Assembly (NCBI GenBank): GCA_003151665.1
Contig: PLYD01000216.1
Span: 1 to 8,670 of the forward strand
DNA length: 8,670 bases
Reading direction: 5' to 3'
DNA from: Candidatus Dormiibacterota bacterium
GTDB taxonomy: Bacteria; Chloroflexota; Dormibacteria; Dormibacterales; Dormibacteraceae
Numbering within the stretch: the stretch's first letter is position 1; each line of letters starts with the position of its first letter. Shown one piece after another: positions 1 to 6,513 of the stretch. The notes under the pieces were generated by a model. That model ran no database searches. It worked only from the letters and a program-made list of their open reading frames with translations, and was not told the origin of the DNA. Both the position numbers and the translations under genes were made by a program.

Positions 1-238
1 GAGGGGTGAGACGTACCTTGTCCCGGAGGCTTCGCTCCGTAGGATTGCTCCCGCCGCACGCTCCGGTAGGGTCAAGGGGCAGAACCCCATGTCAGATCCT
101 TATCGCCACCTCCTTCTTGATGTGATGAGTTCCGACAGCTACGTGTGCGACTTCGTGTCGCACGAAAACTGCTTGCTCGGTTCGAAAGGGGAAGGGGGAG
201 CCGGGTCCGCTATGCGGGCACCGCGCCCCTAACTACCA
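1..238. other. Left-edge region without an assignable gene
   Basis: No protein family is recognisable on either strand. One plus frame is open from position 2 to a TAA at 230-232 (76 codons). Its translation is rich in Arg, Ser and Cys and shows neither ABC-ATPase nor CBS-domain motifs, so I do not call it the missing ATPase gene. On the minus strand a short frame begins at an ATG near 92 and runs off the left edge, also unrecognised. The stretch is rich in small inverted repeats, for example around 24-39, 145-163 and 195-229, which suits untranslated RNA, a dispersed repeat or the end of a mobile element better than coding sequence. Confidence 0.45.
132..229 (+). other. Two strong inverted repeats before the transporter operon
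   Basis: The first hairpin has a perfect 7-bp stem, GTGCGAC (145-151) with GTCGCAC (157-163), and a TTCGT loop. Its foot can be extended by CCGA near 132 pairing with TCGG near 180, across internal loops. The second, 195-229, pairs GGGG (195-198) with CCCC (226-229) and GTCCGC (205-210) with GCGGGC (214-219) around a 3-nt loop, with mismatches in between. It ends 9 nt before the ATG at 239. It could be a leader or attenuator structure, a terminator without a T-run, or the terminal domain of an inserted element. The pairing is read directly; the function is unknown. Confidence 0.4.
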
Positions 239-907
239 ATGCCGACTGGCATATTCCTCACCTACGACCCCTGGGTCAACTGGGGCTGGCTCTCGAGCCA
301 CGTCCCACTGTTTGAGGACGCGCTGCAGCAGCACATCACCCTCACCGCGATCGCGATTCTTGGCGGCCTTGTGCTGTCCCTGCCGCTAGGTGTCGCCGCC
401 CACCGCTGGCGTGCCTTCCGTAGCCCGGTCCTGGCAGTGTCCGAAATCTTCTACACCATCCCATCGCTCGCCCTGTTCGCTCTTCTGATCCCGTACACAG
501 GGTTGACGGTGGTAACGGCCGAGATCGGACTGATCGGCTATACGCTGCTGATCCTGGTCCGCAACGTGATGGTCGGACTTGAAGCGGTGCCACCCGACGT
601 GATCGACGCAGCGAACGGCATGGGCTACCGCCCGCTTGCAAGGCTGTTGCGAATCGAGCTGCCGCTTGCGCTGCCTGCCATCATCGCCGGCATCCGCATC
701 GCCACAGTGACGACGATCGGGCTCGTGACCATCACTGCACTCATCGGGCTTGGCGGCCTGGGACAGCTCATCCTGCAAGGCTTCATCGAGAACTTCCACA
801 CGCCGCTTCTGGTCGCGACAGTGCTGTCGATAGTCCTGGCGCTGGTCGCCGACCTGACGCTCGCCGGCGCGCAACGGCTGGTCGTTCCATGGGCGCGCAA
901 CACGTAG
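239..907 (+). CDS. Osmoprotectant (glycine betaine/choline) ABC transporter permease, OpuCB-like
   Basis: Membrane subunit of a quaternary-amine importer, 222 aa, the usual size for OpuCB/OpuCD and YehW/YehY-type permeases. About five hydrophobic segments are visible, roughly residues 35-54, 65-86, 93-113, 145-168 and 190-212. The cytoplasmic EAA-type loop that docks the ATPase spans about 118-151 and carries DAANGMGYRPLARLLRIELP. The ATG at 239 is the first start after the in-frame TAA at 230-232, but no Shine-Dalgarno sits at normal distance (the G-rich run at 191-200 is about 40 nt away), so translation may depend on upstream coupling or a leader structure. The stop at 905-907 meets the next permease gene. 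The family call is firm; the exact substrate (betaine, choline, carnitine, proline betaine) cannot be read from a permease. Confidence 0.9.
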   Translation: MPTGIFLTYDPWVNWGWLSSHVPLFEDALQQHITLTAIAILGGLVLSLPLGVAAHRWRAFRSPVLAVSEIFYTIPSLALFALLIPYTGLTVVTAEIGLIGYTLLILVRNVMVGLEAVPPDVIDAANGMGYRPLARLLRIELPLALPAIIAGIRIATVTTIGLVTITALIGLGGLGQLILQGFIENFHTPLLVATVLSIVLALVADLTLAGAQRLVVPWARNT

Positions 908-909
908 GC

Positions 910-1617
910 ATGGGATTCCTTGGCAGCGTGTTGCGGTGGTTTTCTGATCCGGCTCAATGGAGTGGCGCCGACGGGATCCCTCAGCGCCTTGTCGAGCACG
1001 TCCAGCTCTCAGCCGAATCAGTCGCGATCGGCGCGCTCATCGCGCTGCCGATCGGGATCGTGCTGGGACACTACGGCCGCTTCGGCAACCTGGCGATCAA
1101 CATCTCCAACGTCGGCCGGGCCCTGCCATCTTTCGGAATCCTCGTCCTCGCCTTCCAGGCCTTTGGCCTTGGCGACTTTCCTATCGTGCTTTCGCTCACC
1201 GCGCTCGCCATTCCTCCAATGCTTACCAACAGTTATGTAGCCCTGCGCGAGGTCGACCCGGACGTCAAGGATGCGGCGCGCGGAATGGGCTACCGCGAGC
1301 TCACGCAAGTTCTGAGGGTCGAGTTACCCCTGGCAGTACCGCTGGTGATGGCAGGTGTGCGCACCTCAGCGGTCCAGGTGGTGGCGACTGCGACCCTGGC
1401 AGCCCTGATCTCCGGTGGAGGGTTCGGGCGGTACATCATTGACGGCCTCGCCCAGCAGGACTTCACAAAACTCTTCGCGGGCGCCTTCCTGGTCGCGCTG
1501 CTGGCCATGGCCACTGAGCTCTCCCTCGCTGGGCTGGAACGGGTGTTGGTGCCACGTGGAATACGTCTTCTGCGGGCTCCTGTCATGGCGCGAGCCACCA
1601 CCTTCAAGGCCGCATAG
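910..1617 (+). CDS. Osmoprotectant ABC transporter permease, second subunit, OpuCD-like
   Basis: Second membrane subunit, paralogous to the first. It would pair with it to form a heterodimeric channel. The EAA loop follows the same plan (VDPDVKDAARGMGYRELTQ, then VLRVELPLAVP) at roughly residues 115-149 of this version. I chose the ATG at 910, two bases after the upstream stop, because the protein then begins MGFLGSVLRWFSDPAQW, the kind of N-terminus this family shows. An in-frame ATG at 889 would add seven residues and overlap the first permease gene by 19 nt. Neither start has a clear Shine-Dalgarno, consistent with translational coupling. The C-terminal tail after about residue 210 is basic and cytoplasmic. 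The gene is followed by a 64-bp gap and the binding-protein gene. Confidence 0.9.
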   Translation: MGFLGSVLRWFSDPAQWSGADGIPQRLVEHVQLSAESVAIGALIALPIGIVLGHYGRFGNLAINISNVGRALPSFGILVLAFQAFGLGDFPIVLSLTALAIPPMLTNSYVALREVDPDVKDAARGMGYRELTQVLRVELPLAVPLVMAGVRTSAVQVVATATLAALISGGGFGRYIIDGLAQQDFTKLFAGAFLVALLAMATELSLAGLERVLVPRGIRLLRAPVMARATTFKAA

Positions 1618-1668
1618 TGGAAGATTCAGGTCGCAATCGGGGTTGGATTCGAGTAATTGGCCAGCTCC

Positions 1669-1676
1669 AAGGAGGG
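1669..1676 (+). promoter_or_regulatory. Ribosome binding site of the substrate-binding lipoprotein gene
   Basis: AAGGAGGG lies 5 nt before the ATG at 1682 and is the best Shine-Dalgarno in the window. It settles the start of the binding-protein gene, whose reading frame is otherwise open back to about 1415 inside the second permease gene. A strong independent site for the lipoprotein fits the usual need for an excess of binding protein over permease. Confidence 0.85.
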
Positions 1677-1681
1677 ACTCA

Positions 1682-2599
1682 ATGATCCGGAACATCTCAT
1701 CGCGGTGGTTGGTGGCGATCCTTGCCGCGTTCGTGGTTGTCGCCACGGCCTGCGGAAGCTCGACCCCTTCAGGCACCTCCAAGGGCACCCTCACTGTGGG
1801 CGGGTTCAACTTCCCGGAGAGCAGCGTGCTGGCCAACATCTACGGTCAGGCGCTCGCGCACGACGGCTACACCATCAACTACAAGTTGCTTTTGGGCCCG
1901 CGCCCGATCGTTTCGGCGGCCATCAAGGCGGGCTCGATCGACATGTACCCAGGCTATGCGGCCAGTGAGCTCGAGTACTACAACAACAGCGCGGGCGAGG
2001 CTACCAGTGACCCCACAGCGACCACCGCCGCGCTCAACACTCACCTGCAGCCCCTCGGGCTGGTCGCCCTGACCCCGGCGGCGGCAGTCGACGCGAACGC
2101 CTTCGCTGTGCCGCAGACGATCGCAACCAAGTACAGCCTGACCAAGCTTTCCGACATAACCCCGGCAATAGCGAGTCAGCTCGTGTTTGGCGCTGGGCCC
2201 GAGTGCCCGACTTACAAGTTCTGCCTCCCCGGGCTGGCATCGGTCTATGGCCTCCACTTCAAAGCCGTCAAGACGTTGGACACTGACGGACCGCTCACCC
2301 GAGCCGCGTTCAAGAACGGCAGCATCCAGATTGGTCTCGTGTTCACTACGGACGCCGACCTCAAGGGTCTCGGCCTGGTCGTCCTCGAGGATGACAAGCA
2401 CATGACCGCTGCCGACAACGTGGTCCCCGTCCTTCGCCAGGCGGCGGCCTCCACCGAAGTCACGACGGTCCTGAACAGCATCGACGCCAAGCTCACGACT
2501 GCAGACCTGATCTCGATGGTCGACCAGGTTGCGAACCAACACCTTGACGCCGCCACCGTCGCCACGACGTGGCTGCAGCAGCACAACTACTCGAGCTAG
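1682..2599 (+). CDS. Osmoprotectant ABC transporter substrate-binding lipoprotein (OpuCC/ProX family)
   Basis: Extracytoplasmic receptor of the importer, 305 aa. A basic N-terminus and hydrophobic core (residues 8-23) end in the lipobox VATAC, so Cys24 should be lipidated and the protein tethered outside the membrane, as in Gram-positives. A Ser/Thr/Gly linker follows. Family landmarks come in order: FNFPES (42-47), LGPRP (71-75), DMYPGY (87-92), DANAFAV (137-143), the two-cysteine segment GPECPTYKFCLPG (172-184) and LEDDKHMTAADNVVPV near 245. Several aromatic residues (for example Tyr89, Tyr92, Tyr99, Tyr100, Tyr178) could supply the cage for a quaternary ammonium group, but which ones do so cannot be told from sequence alone. 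The start is set by the AAGGAGGG site. The gene is third in the operon; its TAG overlaps the stop of the convergent MFS gene. Confidence 0.93.
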   Translation: MIRNISSRWLVAILAAFVVVATACGSSTPSGTSKGTLTVGGFNFPESSVLANIYGQALAHDGYTINYKLLLGPRPIVSAAIKAGSIDMYPGYAASELEYYNNSAGEATSDPTATTAALNTHLQPLGLVALTPAAAVDANAFAVPQTIATKYSLTKLSDITPAIASQLVFGAGPECPTYKFCLPGLASVYGLHFKAVKTLDTDGPLTRAAFKNGSIQIGLVFTTDADLKGLGLVVLEDDKHMTAADNVVPVLRQAAASTEVTTVLNSIDAKLTTADLISMVDQVANQHLDAATVATTWLQQHNYSS

Positions 2600-4182
2600 T
2601 CGCCAGACACCTTCTTACCGAGCTGTCGCTCGAGACCGACAGCATTCGCCGCCGCGCCTGCCACTAGCAGGCCGGCGGCGATCAACATGGCGGTGTGAAA
2701 TGCGTCCCCTGACGCATACCTGGACTGGGCCGCCACTTCGCTTGGAGCAGACGTGGCGGGTCGGTTGAGTGGGCTCACCTCGGCTCTGAGCGACTCCGAC
2801 CCCGGGTCAGTGCCGGGGAGCCGCGAGGCCAGCGATGTATAGAAGACCGCAGTCACTGCGACGAAGATGAGAGCGCCCGCCAGCTGCGGGCCTATGCGCG
2901 AGATGGCGTTGTTGATCGACGACGCCAGGCCGGCGTTGGCGACTGGGACCGAAGCCATTAGCGCGGCGGTGAGCGGCGCCACCAGGATGCCGAGCCCGAT
3001 CCCAAACACTATCGATGCCGGCAGGAAGTCGATCAGGTAGGCATTCGGAGGTACGAAGGTGCTCGGGGCATCCGGGCGCAGCTGCCACGCCGTGCTCGTG
3101 GCGGGCACGCGCGCGTAGAGCAAGACGCCTGCAGCCATCACCAGCGGCCCGACGATCAAGAAGAGGCGAGGCCCGTATCGGCCAGCGAGAGTTCCGAAGC
3201 GCGTTGAGAGGGCCGCCAGCAATACTGTGCCCGGGACTCCGATCAGGCCTGCGGCGGTAGCTGTGTAGCCGAGGGTGCCCTGGATGAAGAGCGCGGAGTT
3301 GTAGCCCACCGTGTAGAGGGCGCCGTAAATCAGCAGCGTTGAGATGTTGATGGTCGAGAACGCGCGCGACCTGAACAGGCTCAAGGGGATCAAGGGGTTG
3401 CGCCTGCGGGCCATTAAGAATGGAAGCGCGATGGTGGCGATGGCGCCGATCGCGAGCACTACGTACGCGACAGGGTCCCGCCACTCGCGCTGCTGCCCAT
3501 ACACAGTCCCGAATGCCAGGCCCCCGACCGCAAGGCCGACCACGATGGCGCCCAACCAGTCGAAGCCTGCGGGCGGAGCGTCGGAACGGCTTTCCGGCAC
3601 ATGGCGCCACGTGGCGTACAGGGCGACCGCGACGATCGGGACATTGATAAGAAAGGCAGCGCGCCAGGAGACTGTGTCCACCAGGATGCCGCCGATGGCG
3701 GGGCCGAGCAGTGTCGTTCCCGACGAAGCGCCGGACCAGATGCCGAACGCGCGTCCGCGCAGCGGACCATCGAAGCCCGCAGTTATGAGCGCGAGCGAGC
3801 CGGGCACGAGGAATGCACCCGCAACGCCCTGCAGCACGCGCAGAACGACCAGGGTCTCCAGGTTGGGAGCGAGGCCGCAGAGGGCCGACATGAGGCCGAA
3901 CCCGGCGAGCCCGAACATGAACATGCGGCGCCTGCCATAGGCGTCGGTGAGGGCCCCGGCGAGGATGAGCAAGGTGCTCAGCGACAGCAGGTAGCCCGTG
4001 TAGACATACGTCTGGCCTTCCAGCACGCCGACGAGCGAGTGAGGGAGGTCGCGACCGATCCGCGGCAGGGCGACATTCACGATGGTCGAGTCGAGAAAAA
4101 CGGTCGCTGAGGCCAGCACGGTGGCCACGAGGGTCCATCGCTGCGCGCGCGTCATTTCGATGTACGTTAGCGCCGTGGTCAT
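2596..4182 (-). CDS. MFS multidrug efflux transporter, DHA2 family (EmrB/QacA type, 14 membrane segments)
   Basis: A proton-driven drug/H+ antiporter of 528 aa, the normal DHA2 length. Signature motifs are clear: LDSTIVNVALP at 30-40 (DHA motif D1), GALTDAYGRRRMF at 76-88 (motif A, loop 2-3), RVLQGVAGAFLVPG at 115-128 (motif B) and LLGPAIGG near 158-165 (motif C). Hydrophobic segments run the whole length. The last loop, about residues 455-500, is long, polar and rich in Pro, Ser and Glu. The ATG at 4182 gives MTTALTYIEM; an internal ATG ten codons in (4153-4155) would also keep the first membrane helix and would remove the overlap with the divergent gene. The substrate is not predictable. 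No regulator gene adjoins it. Confidence 0.92.
   Translation of the reverse strand: MTTALTYIEMTRAQRWTLVATVLASATVFLDSTIVNVALPRIGRDLPHSLVGVLEGQTYVYTGYLLSLSTLLILAGALTDAYGRRRMFMFGLAGFGLMSALCGLAPNLETLVVLRVLQGVAGAFLVPGSLALITAGFDGPLRGRAFGIWSGASSGTTLLGPAIGGILVDTVSWRAAFLINVPIVAVALYATWRHVPESRSDAPPAGFDWLGAIVVGLAVGGLAFGTVYGQQREWRDPVAYVVLAIGAIATIALPFLMARRRNPLIPLSLFRSRAFSTINISTLLIYGALYTVGYNSALFIQGTLGYTATAAGLIGVPGTVLLAALSTRFGTLAGRYGPRLFLIVGPLVMAAGVLLYARVPATSTAWQLRPDAPSTFVPPNAYLIDFLPASIVFGIGLGILVAPLTAALMASVPVANAGLASSINNAISRIGPQLAGALIFVAVTAVFYTSLASRLPGTDPGSESLRAEVSPLNRPATSAPSEVAAQSRYASGDAFHTAMLIAAGLLVAGAAANAVGLERQLGKKVSGD
2647..2680. terminator. Candidate stem-loop beyond the transporter operon, inside the MFS 3' end
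   Basis: A 14-bp GC-rich stem with one bulged base pairs 2647-2661 with 2667-2680 around the loop CACTA. It begins about 48 nt after the operon's stop codon. No T-run follows on either strand, and the sequence also codes for an Ala-rich helix of the MFS gene, so the symmetry may be a by-product of Gly/Ala codons. It could still act as a 3' barrier for the operon transcript, since no other terminator is seen there. Confidence 0.25.
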
Positions 4183-4681
4183 AGACGCAGCGATCGCGGA
4201 TTTCGAAGCGGCGCGAAAAGAGTGGGAGAGGGCGTTCGCTCAAGTTCCCGATGAGGCGCTTGCTTATCTCAAGCCCGGCGACGACTACGCGCTCGGCGGG
4301 CTGCAGGTTCATGTCAACTCGGTCTTGGTCCACTACCGGCGCGTGCTCGACGGCCTGATCGACCGTGGATTTACACAGTTGCCTCCGCTCGATCCACCCG
4401 GAGAGAACGACGAGTTCAACCGGCAGGCCAAGGCCGGGCTGACGAGTGAAGGCAGGCGCGAGGCGCTGGCAGACATGGCTTCGGTGCACCGGGCTGTGCT
4501 CGACGATGCGAAAGACCTCCCCGAGGACAACTGGTCGCGCAAAACCCCTGTCGTCTATGGGGCGGGACAAGACCCATATCCGACCAGTCCCGAGGACGTG
4601 ATCGGCTGGCTCGCCGATCACTACCGCGAGCACGTGCAGCAGTGCCCGGAGCTGGTGGCGGACTGGCGGCAGACCCTCTAG
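4160..4681 (+). CDS. DinB-fold family protein (metal-dependent four-helix bundle)
   Basis: A soluble protein of 173 aa from the ATG at 4160. The pattern fits the DinB/YfiT superfamily: an early helix with a conserved His (LQVHVNSVLVHYRRVL, His51 and His58) and a late helix with HxxxH (DHYREHVQQCPEL, His154 and His158), the three-histidine arrangement that binds a divalent metal in this fold. Members include thiol S-transferases and many proteins of unknown role, so the reaction cannot be named. A GTG at 4175 is another possible start. The frame is open back to 4082, but that part is antisense to the MFS membrane-coding region and is probably not translated. With the MFS start at 4182 the two 5' ends overlap, so each promoter would lie inside the other gene. 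Confidence 0.72.
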   Translation: MYVSAVVIDAAIADFEAARKEWERAFAQVPDEALAYLKPGDDYALGGLQVHVNSVLVHYRRVLDGLIDRGFTQLPPLDPPGENDEFNRQAKAGLTSEGRREALADMASVHRAVLDDAKDLPEDNWSRKTPVVYGAGQDPYPTSPEDVIGWLADHYREHVQQCPELVADWRQTL

Positions 4682-4727
4682 CGTTCCCGGGAGTGAGAGC
4701 AGGCGCGCGAAGCGCCCGCCGACACTC

Positions 4728-4759
4728 AGAGAGGACCGACTGGTCCTTTCTCAAATTTT
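4728..4759 (+). terminator. Rho-independent-like terminator between convergent genes
   Basis: The stem pairs 4728-4737 with 4742-4751 (GAGAGGACC, loop GACT, GGTCCTTTC; ten pairs including one G-U). Four T's follow at 4756-4759 after a short CAAA spacer. It lies 46 nt after the DinB-family stop. On the minus strand no T-run follows, so it probably serves mainly the plus-strand gene. A second small hairpin (GGCGC, loop GCGAA, GCGCC; 4702-4716) precedes it. Confidence 0.5.
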
Positions 4760-4760
4760 C

Positions 4761-5564
4761 CTAGGGCAGGCGGTTCACCCAGGCCGCCGTTCCGTACTTC
4801 TCCGCCACCAGGACTTGTGCCGCCTCGACCTCATCATCTGAAAGTCCATCCGTGTGCGCCCTGAACTCTTGCGCGAAGAAACTCTCAAGGTGAGTCGTGG
4901 TCTCCTCACAGGTGAGTGATGTAAACCAGGAAAGCGGTGAGACTGGTTTTTCAGCGCTGCGGACGCCGCGCTCCGACACTCGGTCGCGGCCGATTCGAAT
5001 CAATCGCGGCAGCAGCTCGACCTCCATCGAGTGGGCGATCGTCGTGTGATGGAGAACAAACCCTCGACGCCGGGCCTGCGCGGCCCCTGCAATCTTTCCT
5101 CGCGGCGAGATGATGTCGTTGATCTCCCTATAGCTCGCCGGCACCCCAAGCGCCTTGAACGCGCGGACCGCCCACGCGTCGAGCGCGGCATACGACTGGC
5201 GGAAGCTGAGCCCTTCGACCGCCGATCCCGGCAGGTACATCGAGTAGGTGATGGTCCGTCCGGGCTCGCAGAGCATTGTGCCGCCGCCGCTCATGCGCCT
5301 GGTCACTGAGAAACCTAACCGCCGAGCGGCAGGCACGTCCACCTCGTTCGACACGGATTGATGCGATCCGATAACGAGCGCGGACTCGATCCATTCCCAA
5401 AAACGGATCGTGGGACCCCGCACGCCGTCGATGACACGCCCCAATAGCACCTCGTCCAGCGCCATGTGCATGTGCCCGCTGTGCGGCGCGGCTGGAATCA
5501 GATTCCAAGCCAGATTCGTCAGGTGGTCAGCCGGCACTGCTCTGCCAGTATTCCCGATGCGCAT
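4761..5564 (-). CDS. Lipoate-protein ligase A / octanoyltransferase (LipM) family protein
   Basis: Attaches lipoate or octanoate to a lysine of lipoyl domains (pyruvate and 2-oxoglutarate dehydrogenases, GcvH), acting in the cytoplasm. It is 267 aa from the ATG at 5564. The homologous part opens with AWNLIPAAPHSG and MALDEVLL. The nucleotide/lipoyl-binding RRMSGGGTM follows at about residue 89 of this version, then NDIISPRGKIAGAAQARR with the invariant lysine of the family, then HHTTIAHS. The end, SDDEVEAAQVLVAEKYGTAAW, is typical of the LplA/LipM group. Where relatives usually have His-Asp after the SGGG loop this protein reads LCEPG. An upstream in-frame ATG at 5591 would add a Cys-rich nonapeptide that overlaps the MFS remnant and looks non-coding. 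Ligase and transferase activities cannot be separated here; no separate large accessory domain is present. Confidence 0.82.
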   Translation of the reverse strand: MRIGNTGRAVPADHLTNLAWNLIPAAPHSGHMHMALDEVLLGRVIDGVRGPTIRFWEWIESALVIGSHQSVSNEVDVPAARRLGFSVTRRMSGGGTMLCEPGRTITYSMYLPGSAVEGLSFRQSYAALDAWAVRAFKALGVPASYREINDIISPRGKIAGAAQARRRGFVLHHTTIAHSMEVELLPRLIRIGRDRVSERGVRSAEKPVSPLSWFTSLTCEETTTHLESFFAQEFRAHTDGLSDDEVEAAQVLVAEKYGTAAWVNRLP

Positions 5565-5581
5565 GCATCGAAGGACACAGG

Positions 5582-6007
5582 TTCGGCACACGACGGCTGA
5601 TCATCGTCGCCCTCATCGGCACCGGACCTTTCGGCGCGATCTATCCGTTCGTGTCCTCGGTGCCATGGCTGATCGGACTCGGCCTGGTCGAGGGCATGTT
5701 CTCGATCCCCGGCGCTCCGAGTCTCAACGCCGAGGTGAGTCACATGGCCGACCCGGGCCAGCAGGCGCGCACGCAGGGCGTGTTCCAGACCGTGCAGTTC
5801 GCGATTCAGATAGTTGGCGCGCTGATCGGTGGCGCCCTGTTCACAATGAGCCCCACCTGGGCGTTTCTCGGTATCAGCGTGGTCTGCCTGCTGGGGATTG
5901 CCAGCGCTGTGGTGCCGGCGCAGTTGAATCTGTGGCGGCTCAGTAGCGCACGTCAGCGAGGCTCGGCCACCCGTACGACACCTCCTCCACAGTCGCTGCA
6001 CCGATAG
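5582..6007 (+). pseudogene. 5'-truncated MFS transporter remnant (C-terminal membrane segments)
   Basis: The plus frame reads as the C-terminal third of a 12-segment MFS carrier. It has three or four hydrophobic helices (LIIVALIGTGPFGAIYPF, then VPWLIGLGLVEGMFSIPG, FAIQIVGALIGGALF and WAFLGISVVCLLGIASAVV). The cytoplasmic segment between the second and third, with QARTQGVFQTVQ, is typical of loop 10-11 in such carriers. Everything before about 5582 is missing: the frame stays open upstream but turns into the antisense of the lipoate-ligase gene. The first usable internal start is the GTG at 5651 (118 aa). The last 20 or so residues are antisense to the acetyltransferase gene, so the native end may also be altered. 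It is distinct from the DHA2 transporter in this window. It is probably non-functional, left by deletion or recombination. Confidence 0.75.
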
Positions 6008-6464
6008 TGGTCGGTTGGGTTCGAACGTACGCGCCCCCCAGTCGCTCATAGAAATCCCGCGCCGGGCCGTTGTCCCTCAGGACCCAGATGATCATGTCGT
6101 CGATCCCCATCCCCCGAAGGCCGCCGACTATCGCGCGCACCAGCTCCCGGCCGTAGCCTCGCCGCTGCGCTGACTCCAGGAGATAGATGGCGTAGAGCTC
6201 GCCTTTATAGTCTGCCTCCCCGGCCCGCTCGCGGCCACCAGACGCGAAACCGACCACAGTGCGTTTAAGGTCTTGTCCCTCCTCAACCACGTATGCCAGG
6301 TTCGACCGCTCAGCGATGAAGCGCCGCCATCGATCCGCATAGGCATCCTGGGTAAGGGAATCCAGGAAATCGCCTGGGAGCACTGCGCCGTACGTCGAGC
6401 GCCAGCTGGAAACGTGAACCCGGGCGATGGCTGGGGCGTCGCCGATGCCGGCAGGTCGAATCAT
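5940..6464 (-). CDS. GNAT family N-acetyltransferase
   Basis: Transfers an acyl group from acyl-CoA to an amine; the substrate is unknown. It is 174 aa from the ATG at 6464. Domain order is standard: an N-terminal MIRPAGIGDAPAIARVHVSSW; VVGFASGG (about 70-77, strand beta4 region); ELYAIYLLESAQRRGYG (89-105), with the Q/RxxGxG CoA-pyrophosphate loop at 100-105; and DNGPARDFYERLGG (131-144), the C-terminal motif B helix. The frame continues 29 codons further upstream to an ATG at 6551, but that stretch overlaps the divergent propeller gene and lacks family features. The 3' end overlaps the antisense tail of the MFS remnant by 68 bp. It stands as a single-gene unit, divergent from the propeller gene with 49 bp between the chosen starts. 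Confidence 0.88.
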   Translation of the reverse strand: MIRPAGIGDAPAIARVHVSSWRSTYGAVLPGDFLDSLTQDAYADRWRRFIAERSNLAYVVEEGQDLKRTVVGFASGGRERAGEADYKGELYAIYLLESAQRRGYGRELVRAIVGGLRGMGIDDMIIWVLRDNGPARDFYERLGGAYVRTQPTTIGAATVEEVSYGWPSLADVRY

Positions 6465-6513
6465 CTGGCCACAATCTATCGCCGAGCGTCGGCCTAAGCT
6501 GGCGTTGGCGGCG

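Noticed and set aside
129..145. Resemblance to a c-di-AMP (ydaO) riboswitch core (CCGACAGCTA)
   Set aside because: The short motif matches and the context (osmolyte transport) is tempting, but the other conserved blocks and pairings of the riboswitch could not be found upstream. Treated as chance.
100..236. Group II intron domains V and VI
   Set aside because: GGTTCGAAAGGGG and a hairpin ending in CTAACTAC look suggestive, but no 5' strand GAGCCG/GAACCG pairs with the GGTTC strand and the tetraloop is missing, so I do not annotate it.
1415..1681. Extended N-terminus of the binding protein starting at 1415
   Set aside because: It lies inside the second permease gene, has no family similarity, and would bury the signal peptide and lipobox. 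AAGGAGGG before 1682 marks the true start.
1769..2584. A 271-codon open frame antisense to the binding-protein gene
   Set aside because: High-GC antisense shadow of a well-supported gene, with no recognisable domain.
2807..4633. A 608-codon open frame on the minus strand
   Set aside because: It is an out-of-frame shadow of the DHA2 transporter and the antisense of the DinB-family gene. The translation is Arg/His/Pro-rich with no domain, while the overlapping frame shows clear MFS motifs.
5565..5591. Cys-rich N-terminal extension of the lipoate-ligase (MCRTCVLRC)
   Set aside because: Homology begins well downstream. The CxxC-like pattern lies over the MFS remnant junction and is probably untranslated.
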